This document shows, in pieces, positions 56,482-64,000 of a DNA stretch of 64,000 nt (position 1 is its first letter; the number at the start of each line of letters is the position of its first letter). Where the stretch lies: NCBI RefSeq assembly GCF_007692705.1, contig NZ_REBN01000201.1, positions 27,150-91,149 of the forward strand, in the 5' to 3' direction. The position numbers and the translations under genes are program-made. The DNA is from Mongoliibacter sp. (GTDB lineage: Bacteria > Bacteroidota > Bacteroidia > Cytophagales > Cyclobacteriaceae). The notes beneath the pieces were generated by a model. The model ran no database searches and had not been told where the DNA came from. It saw only the letters and a list, made by a program, of their open reading frames with translations.

Positions 56482-57675
56482 ATGAATTCTGTAAAAAAAG
56501 TTGTTTTAGGATTAATTTCTATTGTTTTAATGCTATCCTGTCAAGAGGTGGAGGAGCCGGTTCAGGCAGATAAAGAGATCGAATTAGAAAAATTTCAAAG
56601 ATTTGATAATTTCAATTTTAGGGGACAAAACTCCAATGTTACCCGAATCAGAACAATAGGTGATCGATTGTATTATGCTCACCGAATCAATCCTGGTTAT
56701 TTAACAACAGACTTGGAGGCACAGCAATTGAGTGGTTGGAGAGACAATTTGCTTGAGTTTAGGCAAAGTTTATCTAGCGATTATATAGCTGCAGTAGACA
56801 GAAGTCTTCGTGGGTTTAATATTTACGATACTGGAGGAAACAGAAACTTGGGCTTTTTAAGCTTAGATAACTTACTCGAGGATTTGGAGGGGCATAAAAC
56901 TGTTTCCCTTAATATAAATAGCCTGGGTAATTTTGAAATAAATGACGGGAAAATGCTGGCTAATATCCACATCGTTGGCAGTCCTTTTTCGAGAAATAGC
57001 GCTTATATATTTGACTTAGAAAAGAATACGATCTTTAATGGAGTTTTACCCAATAAGGACGTGTTAAAAGTCGATTTCCCCGAGAATACTCATAGGAGCG
57101 ATGGTGACAGGATATTTAAAGTCAATGCTTTTAGGGATGGCTGGATTGCTTCTGCTTCAACCGGAGATCTCAATTCATCCCCTAATTACCTTATTTCAAA
57201 AGATGGATCGGTAAAGAATTTCACCTTGAACGACAGGCCAAATGCAGTCTATATGGGTCATGAATTTACATCCGATGGAAAGTTGATCATGAATGTTGAA
57301 AGGCATATTTATATCTCGGAAAGTGGGAAAGTTGAAGATTTAAAACCACATATTTCCATTGATAATTTTTTCAATATGCGTCTGATTGACGATAGAATGG
57401 TGATCTGGAATAATAGAGGTGCGCGTTTTTATGAAGTTGAAAATTTTGATTCCCATGATCCGGAAATTTTCAATATCAGAAAGTTGAACAATGAAGGAAT
57501 TGAAAAATCAGGAATTAATGAATTAGAGTTGTTTAATGGGAAAGTTTTTGCAGCCACGAGTCAAGGCTTATTTACTAAAAGCTTGGAAAATTTTTGGGAT
57601 TCAGCTCCTGAGCCTGAGGAGGAAGATGCTCAAGGGAAAGCGTTTTTGGAAGGGATAGAGTTATTGACAAATTAA
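56482..57675 (+). CDS. Hypothetical lipoprotein, probable beta-propeller
   Basis: The 397-residue product has a lipoprotein signal ending VLMLSCQE. Repeating strand-loop-strand segments with aromatic and Asp-rich turns (RTIGDRLYYAHRI, FRDGWIASASTG, FTSDGKLIMNVERHIYISES, NGKVFAATSQGLFTKSLENF) suggest a propeller of about six blades. The C-terminus is acidic (PEPEEEDAQGK). No family is recognised. It is probably monocistronic, with a bidirectional terminator just downstream. Confidence 0.65.
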   Translation: MNSVKKVVLGLISIVLMLSCQEVEEPVQADKEIELEKFQRFDNFNFRGQNSNVTRIRTIGDRLYYAHRINPGYLTTDLEAQQLSGWRDNLLEFRQSLSSDYIAAVDRSLRGFNIYDTGGNRNLGFLSLDNLLEDLEGHKTVSLNINSLGNFEINDGKMLANIHIVGSPFSRNSAYIFDLEKNTIFNGVLPNKDVLKVDFPENTHRSDGDRIFKVNAFRDGWIASASTGDLNSSPNYLISKDGSVKNFTLNDRPNAVYMGHEFTSDGKLIMNVERHIYISESGKVEDLKPHISIDNFFNMRLIDDRMVIWNNRGARFYEVENFDSHDPEIFNIRKLNNEGIEKSGINELELFNGKVFAATSQGLFTKSLENFWDSAPEPEEEDAQGKAFLEGIELLTN

Positions 57676-57682
57676 TTTTGAA

Positions 57683-57725
57683 AGCATAAAAAAAGGTGAT
57701 CAAATTGACCACCTTTTTTTATGCT
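57683..57725. terminator. Bidirectional terminator with 16-bp perfect stem
   Basis: AGCATAAAAAAAGGTG pairs perfectly with CACCTTTTTTTATGCT around an 11-nt centre. Both strands carry A/T runs, so it can end the lipoprotein gene and the convergent Hc1 gene. Confidence 0.9.
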
Positions 57726-57741
57726 TTCTTTTCTGATAAAA

Positions 57742-57918
57742 TCATCCAGCATTTTTCTTATCCTGTACTTCTTTTCGGATATCCTGTGCCATAGTTTTTA
57801 GATCCTGCATACCTTTTCTCACCCTAGTTCCAGCTGCTTGGTTTCCTTTTTCATAGAATTTCTCGAAGTCATCCTCAAGGCCCATTACTAGACCTTTTAT
57901 TTCGTCAAATCTGCTCAT
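57742..57918 (-). CDS. Hc1-type histone H1-like DNA-binding protein
   Basis: A 58-residue frame runs from the ATG at 57918 to TGA at 57742. It begins MSRFDEIKGLVMGLEDDF, followed by EKFYEKGNQAAGTRVRKGMQ and DLKTMAQDIRKEVQDKKNAG. GNxAAGTRVRKxMQ is the hallmark of the Hc1 family (PF07432) found in Chlamydia and widely in Bacteroidetes as a very short version. The basic helical peptide is thought to bind DNA. It is easy to miss because of its size. It lies between the bidirectional terminator and the alpha-oxoamine synthase gene on the same strand. Confidence 0.9.
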   Translation of the reverse strand: MSRFDEIKGLVMGLEDDFEKFYEKGNQAAGTRVRKGMQDLKTMAQDIRKEVQDKKNAG

Positions 57919-58015
57919 AATAAAAGTTAATTTTTAGGTTGATGATAATTTTAATTTACCGTTCAATATAGGTAAAATGTTTAAAAAACAACAGAATAAA
58001 GCCCTTTTTTGAATT

Positions 58016-59266
58016 TTATTCTCCAAAGGAGATAGCCAGTTCAGTTGTCTTATAATAACCACTTGTAAGCTTTTCTTTGATGGCTTCAAACGCTGAAATT
58101 GTTTCTGCCACATCCTCAAGAGTATGAACCGCAGTAGGTATTAATCTGAGGATAATCATTCCCTTAGGAATTACAGGATATATCACTACCGAACAGAAAA
58201 TATTATAGTTTTCTCTAAGGTCTTTGCTCAAGGTGGCTGCTTCTCCTACAGTTCCATTCAGTACCACAGGTGTAACTGGAGAATTAGAATTTCCCGTACT
58301 GAATCCTTTTTCTTTCAGTCCGTCTCTCAAAGCATTCACAATCTTCCAAAGGTTTTCTTTCAGCTCAGGTTTTGTTCTGAGTAATTCCAGTCTTTTCAAT
58401 GCACCTTCTACAAAAATCATAGGAAGTGATTTAGCAAATATCTGTGACCTCATATTGTATTTAAGGAATCTGATCACGTTGGAATCACCTGCGACAAATG
58501 CGCCTATTGAGGCCATGGATTTTGCAAAAGTGGAGAAATAAAGATCTATGTGTTCTTGAGTTCCCTGTTCTTCTCCAGCACCGGCACCTGTTTTACCCAA
58601 AGTTCCGAATCCATGTGCGTCATCTACCAAAAGTCTAAAAGTGTATTTTTCCTTTAGTTTTGCAATTTCTGCCAGTTTTCCCTGGTCTCCAGTCATACCA
58701 AATACACCTTCGGTAATGACAAGTATTCCCCCTCCTGTTTCTTCAGCAAGCTTGGTAGCCCTCTGAAGTTGCTTTTCACAGTTTTCAATATCATTATGTG
58801 GGAAAACATATCTCTTTCCCAAATGCATTCTAAGTGCATCTATAATACAGGCATGGCATTCACTGTCATAAACAACTACATCTTTCCTGTCTAGTAAAGA
58901 GTCTATGACAGACATGATTCCCTGATAGCCATAATTGAGAAGGTAGGCGCTGTCTTTACCTACAAAATCAGCGAGTTCTTTTTCAAGCTGCTCATGAAGA
59001 TCAGTTTGTCCTGACATCATTCTGGCACCCATTGGATAGGCAGCTCCCCATTTGGCAGCGGCGTCTGCATCAGCCTTCCTTATTTCGGGGTGATTGGCTA
59101 GGCCTAAGTAATTATTTAAGCTCCAAGTCAACACTTCCTTACCCTTAAACTTCATTCTAGGAGCAATTTCCCCTTCCAATTTTGGGAATGCAAAATATCC
59201 TTCAGCAAGTTCGGAATGTTTGCCCAGTGGGCCTAAGTTGGTTTCTAATTTTGCGAATAAATCCAA
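58016..59266 (-). CDS. Alpha-oxoamine synthase family PLP enzyme (serine palmitoyltransferase / cysteate acyltransferase / KBL-like)
   Basis: I call the start at TTG 59266, giving 417 codons ending in TAA and a product starting DLFAKLETNLGPLG. A longer frame to the ATG at 59356 lies upstream of the promoter at 59326-59357 and is unlikely. NNYLGLANHPEIRKA, GARMMSGQTDLHEQLEKELA, LLVDDAHGFGTLG (PLP-ring Asp and His) and STFAKSMASIGAF with the PLP lysine place it in the AOS family. AOS enzymes condense an acyl-CoA or acyl-ACP with Ser, Gly, Ala or cysteate. Bacteroidota use them for sphingolipids and sulfonolipids. The amino-acid specificity cannot be read by eye. Confidence 0.85.
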   Translation of the reverse strand: MDLFAKLETNLGPLGKHSELAEGYFAFPKLEGEIAPRMKFKGKEVLTWSLNNYLGLANHPEIRKADADAAAKWGAAYPMGARMMSGQTDLHEQLEKELADFVGKDSAYLLNYGYQGIMSVIDSLLDRKDVVVYDSECHACIIDALRMHLGKRYVFPHNDIENCEKQLQRATKLAEETGGGILVITEGVFGMTGDQGKLAEIAKLKEKYTFRLLVDDAHGFGTLGKTGAGAGEEQGTQEHIDLYFSTFAKSMASIGAFVAGDSNVIRFLKYNMRSQIFAKSLPMIFVEGALKRLELLRTKPELKENLWKIVNALRDGLKEKGFSTGNSNSPVTPVVLNGTVGEAATLSKDLRENYNIFCSVVIYPVIPKGMIILRLIPTAVHTLEDVAETISAFEAIKEKLTSGYYKTTELAISFGE

Positions 59267-59325
59267 GATTATAGACGTTAAGGTTTTACAAATTCTTAGA
59301 GAGTAATGTACTCTCGTAAATCGGG

Positions 59326-59357
59326 CAAAACTAATACAATTATACCACCCTTGCAAA
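59326..59357 (-). promoter_or_regulatory. Bacteroidetes promoter, TTTG-N20-TAGTTTTG
   Basis: On the minus strand TTTG (59357-59354) and TAGTTTTG (59333-59326) are 20 nt apart, the ideal spacing. The predicted transcript starts near 59319, downstream of the ATG at 59356. Confidence 0.65.
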
Positions 59358-59448
59358 AATCCTGTCCCATTTCAAATATTCTTTCTAATCCTCATTTTAT
59401 TTTGTTTACTTCGTGAGTTAAGCTTTTTTGGATAAAATAAACCCAATT

Positions 59449-60945
59449 ATGAGTAAGATTAAAAAACTACTGGTCGCTAATAGAGGAGAGATTGCATTAA
59501 GAATCATGAAGACTGCAAAGCAGATGGGGATTTCCACTGTTGCGGTATACAGTGAGGTAGACAGAAACTCTCCTCATGTCAAATTTGCAGATGAAGCCGT
59601 GTTATTGGGACCGCCGCCCTCCAACCAATCCTACCTGCTTTCTGAAAAAATAATTGAGGCCTGCATGCAATTACAAGTTGATGCGATTCACCCAGGTTAT
59701 GGATTTCTTTCTGAAAATGCAGGTTTTGCCAAAAAAGTAAGTGATGCGGGGCTGATCTTTGTAGGGCCCTCTCCTGAGGCAATCGAGGTTATGGGTAGTA
59801 AGCTTGCTGCCAAAAATGCTGTTTCAAAATACGGTATTCCAATGGTGCCGGGTACAGACGAGGCCATTACGGATATTCCGGCTGCCAAGAAAAAAGCAGC
59901 GGATATAGGATACCCTATCTTGATCAAGGCCAGTGCCGGAGGTGGTGGTAAAGGTATGAGGATTGTAGCGTCAGAGGATGAGTTCGAGGAACAAATGAAT
60001 AGGGCAATTTCAGAAGCTGAGTCTGCTTTTGGAGACGGAGCAGTATTTATAGAAAAATTCATTACTTCCCCAAGACATATAGAAATACAAGTCTTGGGTG
60101 ATCAACAGGGGAATGTTGTTTATCTTTTTGAAAGAGATTGCTCAGTTCAGAGAAGACATCAAAAGGTGATTGAAGAAGCACCTTCTTCTGTGGTTTCTCC
60201 GGAGATGAGAAAAGCTATGGGGGAGGCGGCCGTGAAAGTAGCCAAAGCTTGCGATTATTATGGTGCTGGAACAGTGGAGTTTATTGTTGACGAAAATCTC
60301 AATTTTTACTTTTTAGAGATGAATACCCGCCTTCAGGTGGAGCATCCCGTGACAGAAATGATTACCGGTAAGGATTTGGTGAAAGAACAAATCCTTGTTG
60401 CAGAAGGGCAATCACTTACCTTTGGTCAAAATGACCTTACAATCAACGGACACGCTATTGAGGTGAGGGTATATGCTGAAGACCCCAGAAACAACTTCTT
60501 ACCTGATATTGGTAAGCTTAGAACTTATATCAAACCCCAAGGTCCTGGAATCAGGGTTGATGATGGCTTTGAGCAGGGTATGGATATTCCTATTTATTAT
60601 GATCCCATGATCTCAAAATTGATCGTTCACGATGAAAGCAGAGAAAAGGCCATTCAGAAAATGATCCATGCCATAGATGACTATCAGATTACCGGGATAG
60701 AGACTACACTTGGGTTCTGTCGGTTTGTTATGGGGCATGAAGCTTTCACTACAGGAAATTTTGATACCAAGTTTGTGGAAAAGTACTTTAGTCCGGAAAA
60801 ACTAGATATCAAATGGACTGAAGAAGAAATGGAATTACTTTCAGGTCTTGCTGTGGAGATGTTCGAAAGGAGTAAAAACCAGTTGATTCCCATCAGCAAC
60901 TCGGAGGGAACCAAAAGAACCAACTGGAAAAACAGGCTGATCTGA
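59449..60945 (+). CDS. accC: Biotin carboxylase subunit of acetyl-/propionyl-CoA carboxylase
   Basis: The product has 498 residues from the ATG at 59449 (MSKIKKLLVANRGEIALRIM). A TTG at 59428 is in frame. The ATP-grasp core has SAGGGGKGMR, then FERDCSVQRRHQKVIEEAP and EMNTRLQVEHPVTEMI with the catalytic Glu/Arg. GHAIEVRVYAEDP closes the domain. The protein is about 50 residues longer than E. coli AccC, as in several Bacteroidota. No biotin carrier or carboxyltransferase gene is adjacent, so acetyl-CoA versus propionyl-CoA is open. It overlaps the DUF1015 gene by 1 bp. Confidence 0.93.
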   Translation: MSKIKKLLVANRGEIALRIMKTAKQMGISTVAVYSEVDRNSPHVKFADEAVLLGPPPSNQSYLLSEKIIEACMQLQVDAIHPGYGFLSENAGFAKKVSDAGLIFVGPSPEAIEVMGSKLAAKNAVSKYGIPMVPGTDEAITDIPAAKKKAADIGYPILIKASAGGGGKGMRIVASEDEFEEQMNRAISEAESAFGDGAVFIEKFITSPRHIEIQVLGDQQGNVVYLFERDCSVQRRHQKVIEEAPSSVVSPEMRKAMGEAAVKVAKACDYYGAGTVEFIVDENLNFYFLEMNTRLQVEHPVTEMITGKDLVKEQILVAEGQSLTFGQNDLTINGHAIEVRVYAEDPRNNFLPDIGKLRTYIKPQGPGIRVDDGFEQGMDIPIYYDPMISKLIVHDESREKAIQKMIHAIDDYQITGIETTLGFCRFVMGHEAFTTGNFDTKFVEKYFSPEKLDIKWTEEEMELLSGLAVEMFERSKNQLIPISNSEGTKRTNWKNRLI

Positions 60946-62246
60946 TGGCTGAAATTTTACCTTTAAAAGCTTGGAGATATTCAAAGGACTGGGCATTTAA
61001 AATTGAAGAACTTACCTCTCCTCTTTTCGATGTGGTTTCCAAAAAACAGCGCGAAGCCCTTTATGCAAACCCCTATAACAGTATTCATCTTTCTGTTCCT
61101 TTGGGTCCCAACCCTGTAGAGAATGCTAAGAACACCATGGAACGATGGAAAGAGGATGGTGTTATTGCCCAAGATCAAATTCCTGGGATTTATGTTTATT
61201 ACCAATATTTCAAGTTCCCTGGTCAGGAGGAAGAATCCTGCAGAAAGGGTTTTATTGCCCAAATACGAGCTTACGATTGGGATGAAAGGGTCGTTCTCAG
61301 GCATGAAAACACCATTGCAAAAGCTGTGGATGACAGGATAGACCTATTAAGATCCACTCAAATCCAAAGTAGCCCAACACACGGGTTGTATGAGGACCCA
61401 CTACATGAGCTGGAACCTTACATGGATGAAGCCATTCAGGACCCCATTTATGATCTGGAAGATTATCAAGGTGTAAGGGAAGTATTGGCAGTCATTCATG
61501 ATGCAGGGATAATAGCGAAGTTTTTGCACGTCATGAAAGAAAAGCATGTGATTTTGGCAGATGGACACCACCGCTACCAAGGTGCAATTGCCTACCGCAA
61601 AGAGATGGAAAAAAATAACCCGCAACATCAAGGAACGGAGGGCTATAATTTTCACCTGATGTATTTCACGAATGCTTTGAGTAAAAATATCAGGATACTT
61701 CCAACACACCGTTTATTTTTTGATAATTCACTGAGCGAAAAAGCGATTCTTGAACGATTGGAACCTTGGTTTATCGTGAAAAGGTTAAATGATGTGGAGG
61801 AAGTTTCAGAGCTTATTCTGCAAAAAAAATGGGCTTTTGGATTGATTTTTTCAGAAAATGCCTATAAAATTCGTCTGATTCCCGAGAGGATTGAAGAAAT
61901 GGATTTGTCCATTCCCCGGATGGTCAAAGAAGTAGATATGATGGTACTGCATTACTTCTTTATCGATAAGGTATTGGGAATACCGCTAGAGGAGCAACGC
62001 TTTTCTGATAAAATCGAATATGAAAGGAACCTTAACCGTTGTCTGGGGAAAGTGGGGAATGGTTCGGCATCTTTTGCTATCCTTACCAAGGATATAGCCA
62101 TGACACAGGTTCTTAATGTCTGTAAGAGCGGTCACACAATGCCTCAAAAGTCAACCTACTTTTATCCCAAAACTTTATCAGGCTTGCTCTTTGCATCTGT
62201 AGCGGAAGAGGAGTTCAATTTTCCTTATGAAGTTTTTCATTTATGA
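60945..62246 (+). CDS. DUF1015 family protein
   Basis: The 433-residue soluble protein starts AEILPLKAWRYSKDWAFK and has RKGFIAQIRAYDWDERVVLR, HENTIAKAVDDRIDLLRST and ILADGHHRYQGAIAYRKEME, the hallmark blocks of DUF1015 (PF06245). The family is widespread in Bacteroidetes, Firmicutes and Thermotoga and often sits near amino-acid metabolism genes, but its reaction is not established. It starts on the last base of the accC stop and overlaps maf by 4 bp, so the three form one operon. Confidence 0.92.
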   Translation: MAEILPLKAWRYSKDWAFKIEELTSPLFDVVSKKQREALYANPYNSIHLSVPLGPNPVENAKNTMERWKEDGVIAQDQIPGIYVYYQYFKFPGQEEESCRKGFIAQIRAYDWDERVVLRHENTIAKAVDDRIDLLRSTQIQSSPTHGLYEDPLHELEPYMDEAIQDPIYDLEDYQGVREVLAVIHDAGIIAKFLHVMKEKHVILADGHHRYQGAIAYRKEMEKNNPQHQGTEGYNFHLMYFTNALSKNIRILPTHRLFFDNSLSEKAILERLEPWFIVKRLNDVEEVSELILQKKWAFGLIFSENAYKIRLIPERIEEMDLSIPRMVKEVDMMVLHYFFIDKVLGIPLEEQRFSDKIEYERNLNRCLGKVGNGSASFAILTKDIAMTQVLNVCKSGHTMPQKSTYFYPKTLSGLLFASVAEEEFNFPYEVFHL

Positions 62247-62833
62247 TAGATCTTAAAGGATATTCATTGGTATTGGCATCCAAGTCACCAAGAAGGGCTG
62301 AATTGCTCAATGAGCTCGGTGTTGAATTTGAAGTCAGAGCCCAAAAGGTTGAGGAAAACTTTCCTGCAAGCTTACCGGGATTGGAGGTTGCCGCATATAT
62401 ATCGAAAAAGAAAGCGGTAGCATTTGAGGGGCAAATAGGTGAAAAGGAAGTGATTCTTACTTCCGATACTGTAGTGCTATTGGGCGAAAAGGTATTGGGT
62501 AAACCAAGAGACCAAGAAGAGGCAAAGCAAATGCTTAGGGAATTGTCAGGCAGTACTCACAAAGTCATATCAGCAATCACCTTAAAATCTTTAAGCAAAG
62601 AAATTACGCTTTCAGATGTAGTAACAGTTCATTTTAAAAAACTAGATCTTGAAGAAATAGAATATTATGTGCACAAGTACAATCCGCTCGATAAAGCAGG
62701 TGCCTATGGTATTCAGGAATGGATAGGGTATGTTGGCATCACTGGTATAGAAGGTTCTTATTTTACCGTGATGGGCCTCCCGGTGCATTTGGTTTACAGG
62801 GAGTTGGTTGGATGGTTTGATAAAGAAGATTAA
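62243..62833 (+). CDS. maf: Maf-family nucleoside triphosphate pyrophosphatase
   Basis: The 196-residue product has LVLASKSPRRAELLNELGVE (9-28), VILTSDTVVLLGEKVLGKP and DKAGAYGIQEWIGYVGITGI, the Maf/YhdE signatures including the Asp base in SDT. These enzymes hydrolyse non-canonical NTPs such as dTTP/UTP and methylated forms. Its ATG overlaps the DUF1015 stop (62243-62246). A terminator follows 32 bp downstream. Confidence 0.93.
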   Translation: MIDLKGYSLVLASKSPRRAELLNELGVEFEVRAQKVEENFPASLPGLEVAAYISKKKAVAFEGQIGEKEVILTSDTVVLLGEKVLGKPRDQEEAKQMLRELSGSTHKVISAITLKSLSKEITLSDVVTVHFKKLDLEEIEYYVHKYNPLDKAGAYGIQEWIGYVGITGIEGSYFTVMGLPVHLVYRELVGWFDKED

Positions 62834-62864
62834 GGATATTTAAGTGCAAAATCACAAAAATAAT

Positions 62865-62899
62865 AAACGGGTGTAGTATTTAATTACACCCGTTTTTTT
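62865..62899. terminator. Bidirectional terminator (maf / fasciclin)
   Basis: The stem AACGGGTGTA / TACACCCGTT (62865-62874 and 62884-62893) with a 9-nt loop is followed by T5 on the plus strand and preceded by an A-rich run that gives a T-run on the minus strand. Confidence 0.85.
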
Positions 62900-62923
62900 A
62901 ATCCTTTTGCAAGGATAAAATTA

Positions 62924-63463
62924 TCATCCTGGCAGCAATACTGCATCCAATACATGAACAACACCATTAGTACCTTCAAGGTCTGCTGCCACTACAGTAG
63001 CATCATTGATTTTAACAACACCGTCTTTGATACTTACTGTCAATTCCTGCCCATTCAAAGTGGTGACCACCTGACCATCAGACAGGTCGGCTGCCTTCAC
63101 ATTTCCAGCAACAACATGATAGGTAAGTACAGCAGTCAGCTGATCTTTATTCTCTTCTTCTAACAAACTCTCAACAGTACCTTCAGGTAAGGCTGCAAAA
63201 GCACTATTTGTCGGAGCAAAAACTGTAAACGGACCATCTCCGCTTAAAGTGCCGACCAAATCAGCGGCTGTCACCGCAGCAACCAATGTGGTATGGTCAG
63301 GTGAACTAACAGCAATGTCTACAACTGTGTTAGGCTCCTCTTCAACAACCACTTCTTCAACTACTTCTGTTTCTGTTGAATCCGTAGATTTGTTCTCACA
63401 ACTAACTGCAAAGATCGTTGCGCTACAAAGTGCAACAAGGGATAAATTTTTTAGAATTTTCAT
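62924..63463 (-). CDS. Fasciclin (FAS1) domain lipoprotein
   Basis: The 179-residue product has a lipoprotein signal ending FAVSCENK. An acidic linker ([15 protein letters not shown]) precedes one FAS1 domain at about 45-178, with H1 motif [20 protein letters not shown] and H2-like [18 protein letters not shown]1 domains mediate adhesion, and short bacterial versions are common surface lipoproteins. It is monocistronic, and its upstream region is divergent to rlmF. Confidence 0.92.
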   Translation of the reverse strand: MKILKNLSLVALCSATIFAVSCENKSTDSTETEVVEEVVVEEEPNTVVDIAVSSPDHTTLVAAVTAADLVGTLSGDGPFTVFAPTNSAFAALPEGTVESLLEEENKDQLTAVLTYHVVAGNVKAADLSDGQVVTTLNGQELTVSIKDGVVKINDATVVAADLEGTNGVVHVLDAVLLPG

Positions 63464-63557
63464 TTTTTAAGTGGTTTTATAAATTAACAAACTTTAAACA
63501 CGCAATTGTCCATTTAGTTTTTTTGCTGTTCAATTAATTCATGAATGGTAAAAAAAA

Positions 63558-63575
63558 TAGATACTTTTGTATCTA
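63558..63575. promoter_or_regulatory. Dyad TAGATAC-TTTT-GTATCTA overlapping the rlmF -7 box
   Basis: Seven-base perfect arms flank TTTT. The TAnnTTTG match TACTTTTG (63562-63569) lies inside the dyad, 22 nt before the rlmF ATG. It could be an operator covering the promoter, or a hairpin if transcribed. Confidence 0.35.
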
Positions 63576-63591
63576 ACAGAATTACAGGTTC

Positions 63592-64000
63592 ATGCCAGAA
63601 GAAAAGAGAACTCAGCCACCCATAAAATCCAATCTTCATCCCAGAAATAAACACCGTGAGAGGTATGATTTTGAATTATTGACGCAAACACTGCCGGCAT
63701 TGAAGGACTTTGTGATCACCAATAAATATGGAGATACTACCATTGATTTTTTTGACCCGCAGGCGGTTTTGATGCTCAACAGGGCGATTTTGGGTCATTA
63801 CTATCAGGTAGAGCATTGGGAGATTCCTGAAAGTTACCTCTGCCCCCCGATACCCGGGAGGGCTGATTATATACATTACGTGGCTGATTTGCTTGCTGAA
63901 AATTCAAGTAAACGCCCTAAGAAGGTAAATTGTCTGGACATCGGTGTGGGGGCCAATTGTATCTATCCACTCATTGGATATCATGAATATGCCTGGAATT
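63592..64000 (+). CDS. rlmF: 23S rRNA adenine-1618 N6-methyltransferase, 3' part missing
   Basis: The frame is open from the ATG at 63592 to the window edge (136 codons). [54 protein letters not shown] and [15 protein letters not shown] match RlmF, including the Gly-rich SAM-binding loop. The family methylates N6 of A1618 in 23S rRNA. The C-terminal catalytic NPPF-type motif lies beyond the window. It is divergent from the fasciclin gene. Confidence 0.9.
   Translation, partial: MPEEKRTQPPIKSNLHPRNKHRERYDFELLTQTLPALKDFVITNKYGDTTIDFFDPQAVLMLNRAILGHYYQVEHWEIPESYLCPPIPGRADYIHYVADLLAENSSKRPKKVNCLDIGVGANCIYPLIGYHEYAWN

Noticed and set aside
59267..59356. N-terminal extension of the alpha-oxoamine synthase from the ATG at 59356
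   Set aside because: It lies across a well-spaced promoter and its 30 residues have no family character.
1..64000. tRNA, rRNA, insertion sequence, integrase, attachment site, restriction or toxin-antitoxin system
   Set aside because: I looked through all gaps and coding frames and found no cloverleaf-like segment, transposase, integrase or defence gene other than the Cas6-like protein.

Overview
The window is a stretch of chromosome from a Bacteroidota bacterium, most likely order Cytophagales, family Cyclobacteriaceae (Algoriphagus/Cyclobacterium-like). The evidence is a type IX secretion 'plug' protein, a DUF3276/PUR protein, a Bacteroidetes Hc1-type histone-like protein, many secreted proteins ending their signal peptide in A-Q, TAnnTTTG/TTTG promoter elements, and almost no Shine-Dalgarno sequences. 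Genus assignment is inference. Base composition is AT-rich and even. I see no rRNA, tRNA, insertion sequence, prophage or CRISPR array, so this reads as core or near-core chromosome.

Layout. 1-4.4 kb: a partial PQQ-type sugar dehydrogenase lipoprotein, an ABC-F ATPase and the T9SS plug protein. 4.4-8.7 kb (minus strand): an orphan Cas6-like endoribonuclease, YchF, an AI-2E-type permease, a PUR protein and an Alvin-type ferredoxin. 8.8-18 kb (plus): LuxC-type acyl-CoA reductase, short-chain fatty acid permease, aconitase, OprO/P porin and a large soluble PAS hybrid histidine kinase. 18-26 kb: TPR lipoprotein with a second AI-2E permease, a CDF metal transporter, a 28-residue membrane micropeptide, an M20 amidohydrolase, an M3 peptidase and a Yip1-like membrane protein. 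26-32.7 kb: TPR protein, Lrp regulator, NUDIX hydrolase, MATE exporter, thioesterase, M24 peptidase, YhhN. 32.9-34.5 kb: a secreted-protein gene interrupted by one in-frame TAG. 34.7-44.7 kb (minus): MFS exporter, prfB with its +1 frameshift, a small secreted protein, ilvE, PduO-type adenosyltransferase, a MacB/LolD-type ATPase, a 926-residue membrane TPR protein, gatC, plsC and a truncated globin. 44.9-57.7 kb: M19-like dipeptidase, NfeD, LysM/DPBB protein, DUF2400 protein, BNR-propeller protein, M1 aminopeptidase, lipoprotein. 57.7-64 kb: Hc1 histone-like gene, an alpha-oxoamine synthase, biotin carboxylase, DUF1015, Maf, fasciclin lipoprotein and the start of rlmF.

Functional themes are lipid and acyl-CoA metabolism (LuxC reductase, AtoE, thioesterase, PlsC, YhhN, biotin carboxylase, alpha-oxoamine synthase), peptide turnover (M1, M3, M19, M20, M24), envelope maintenance and translation (ABC-F, YchF, RF2, GatC, RlmF). 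The points most worth following are the Cas6-like protein with no CRISPR locus and an extra C-terminal tail, the amber-interrupted gene, the RF2 frameshift site with a strong Shine-Dalgarno in a lineage that rarely uses one, a perfect 18-bp palindrome in the lrp promoter, and two very small genes (58 and 28 residues).
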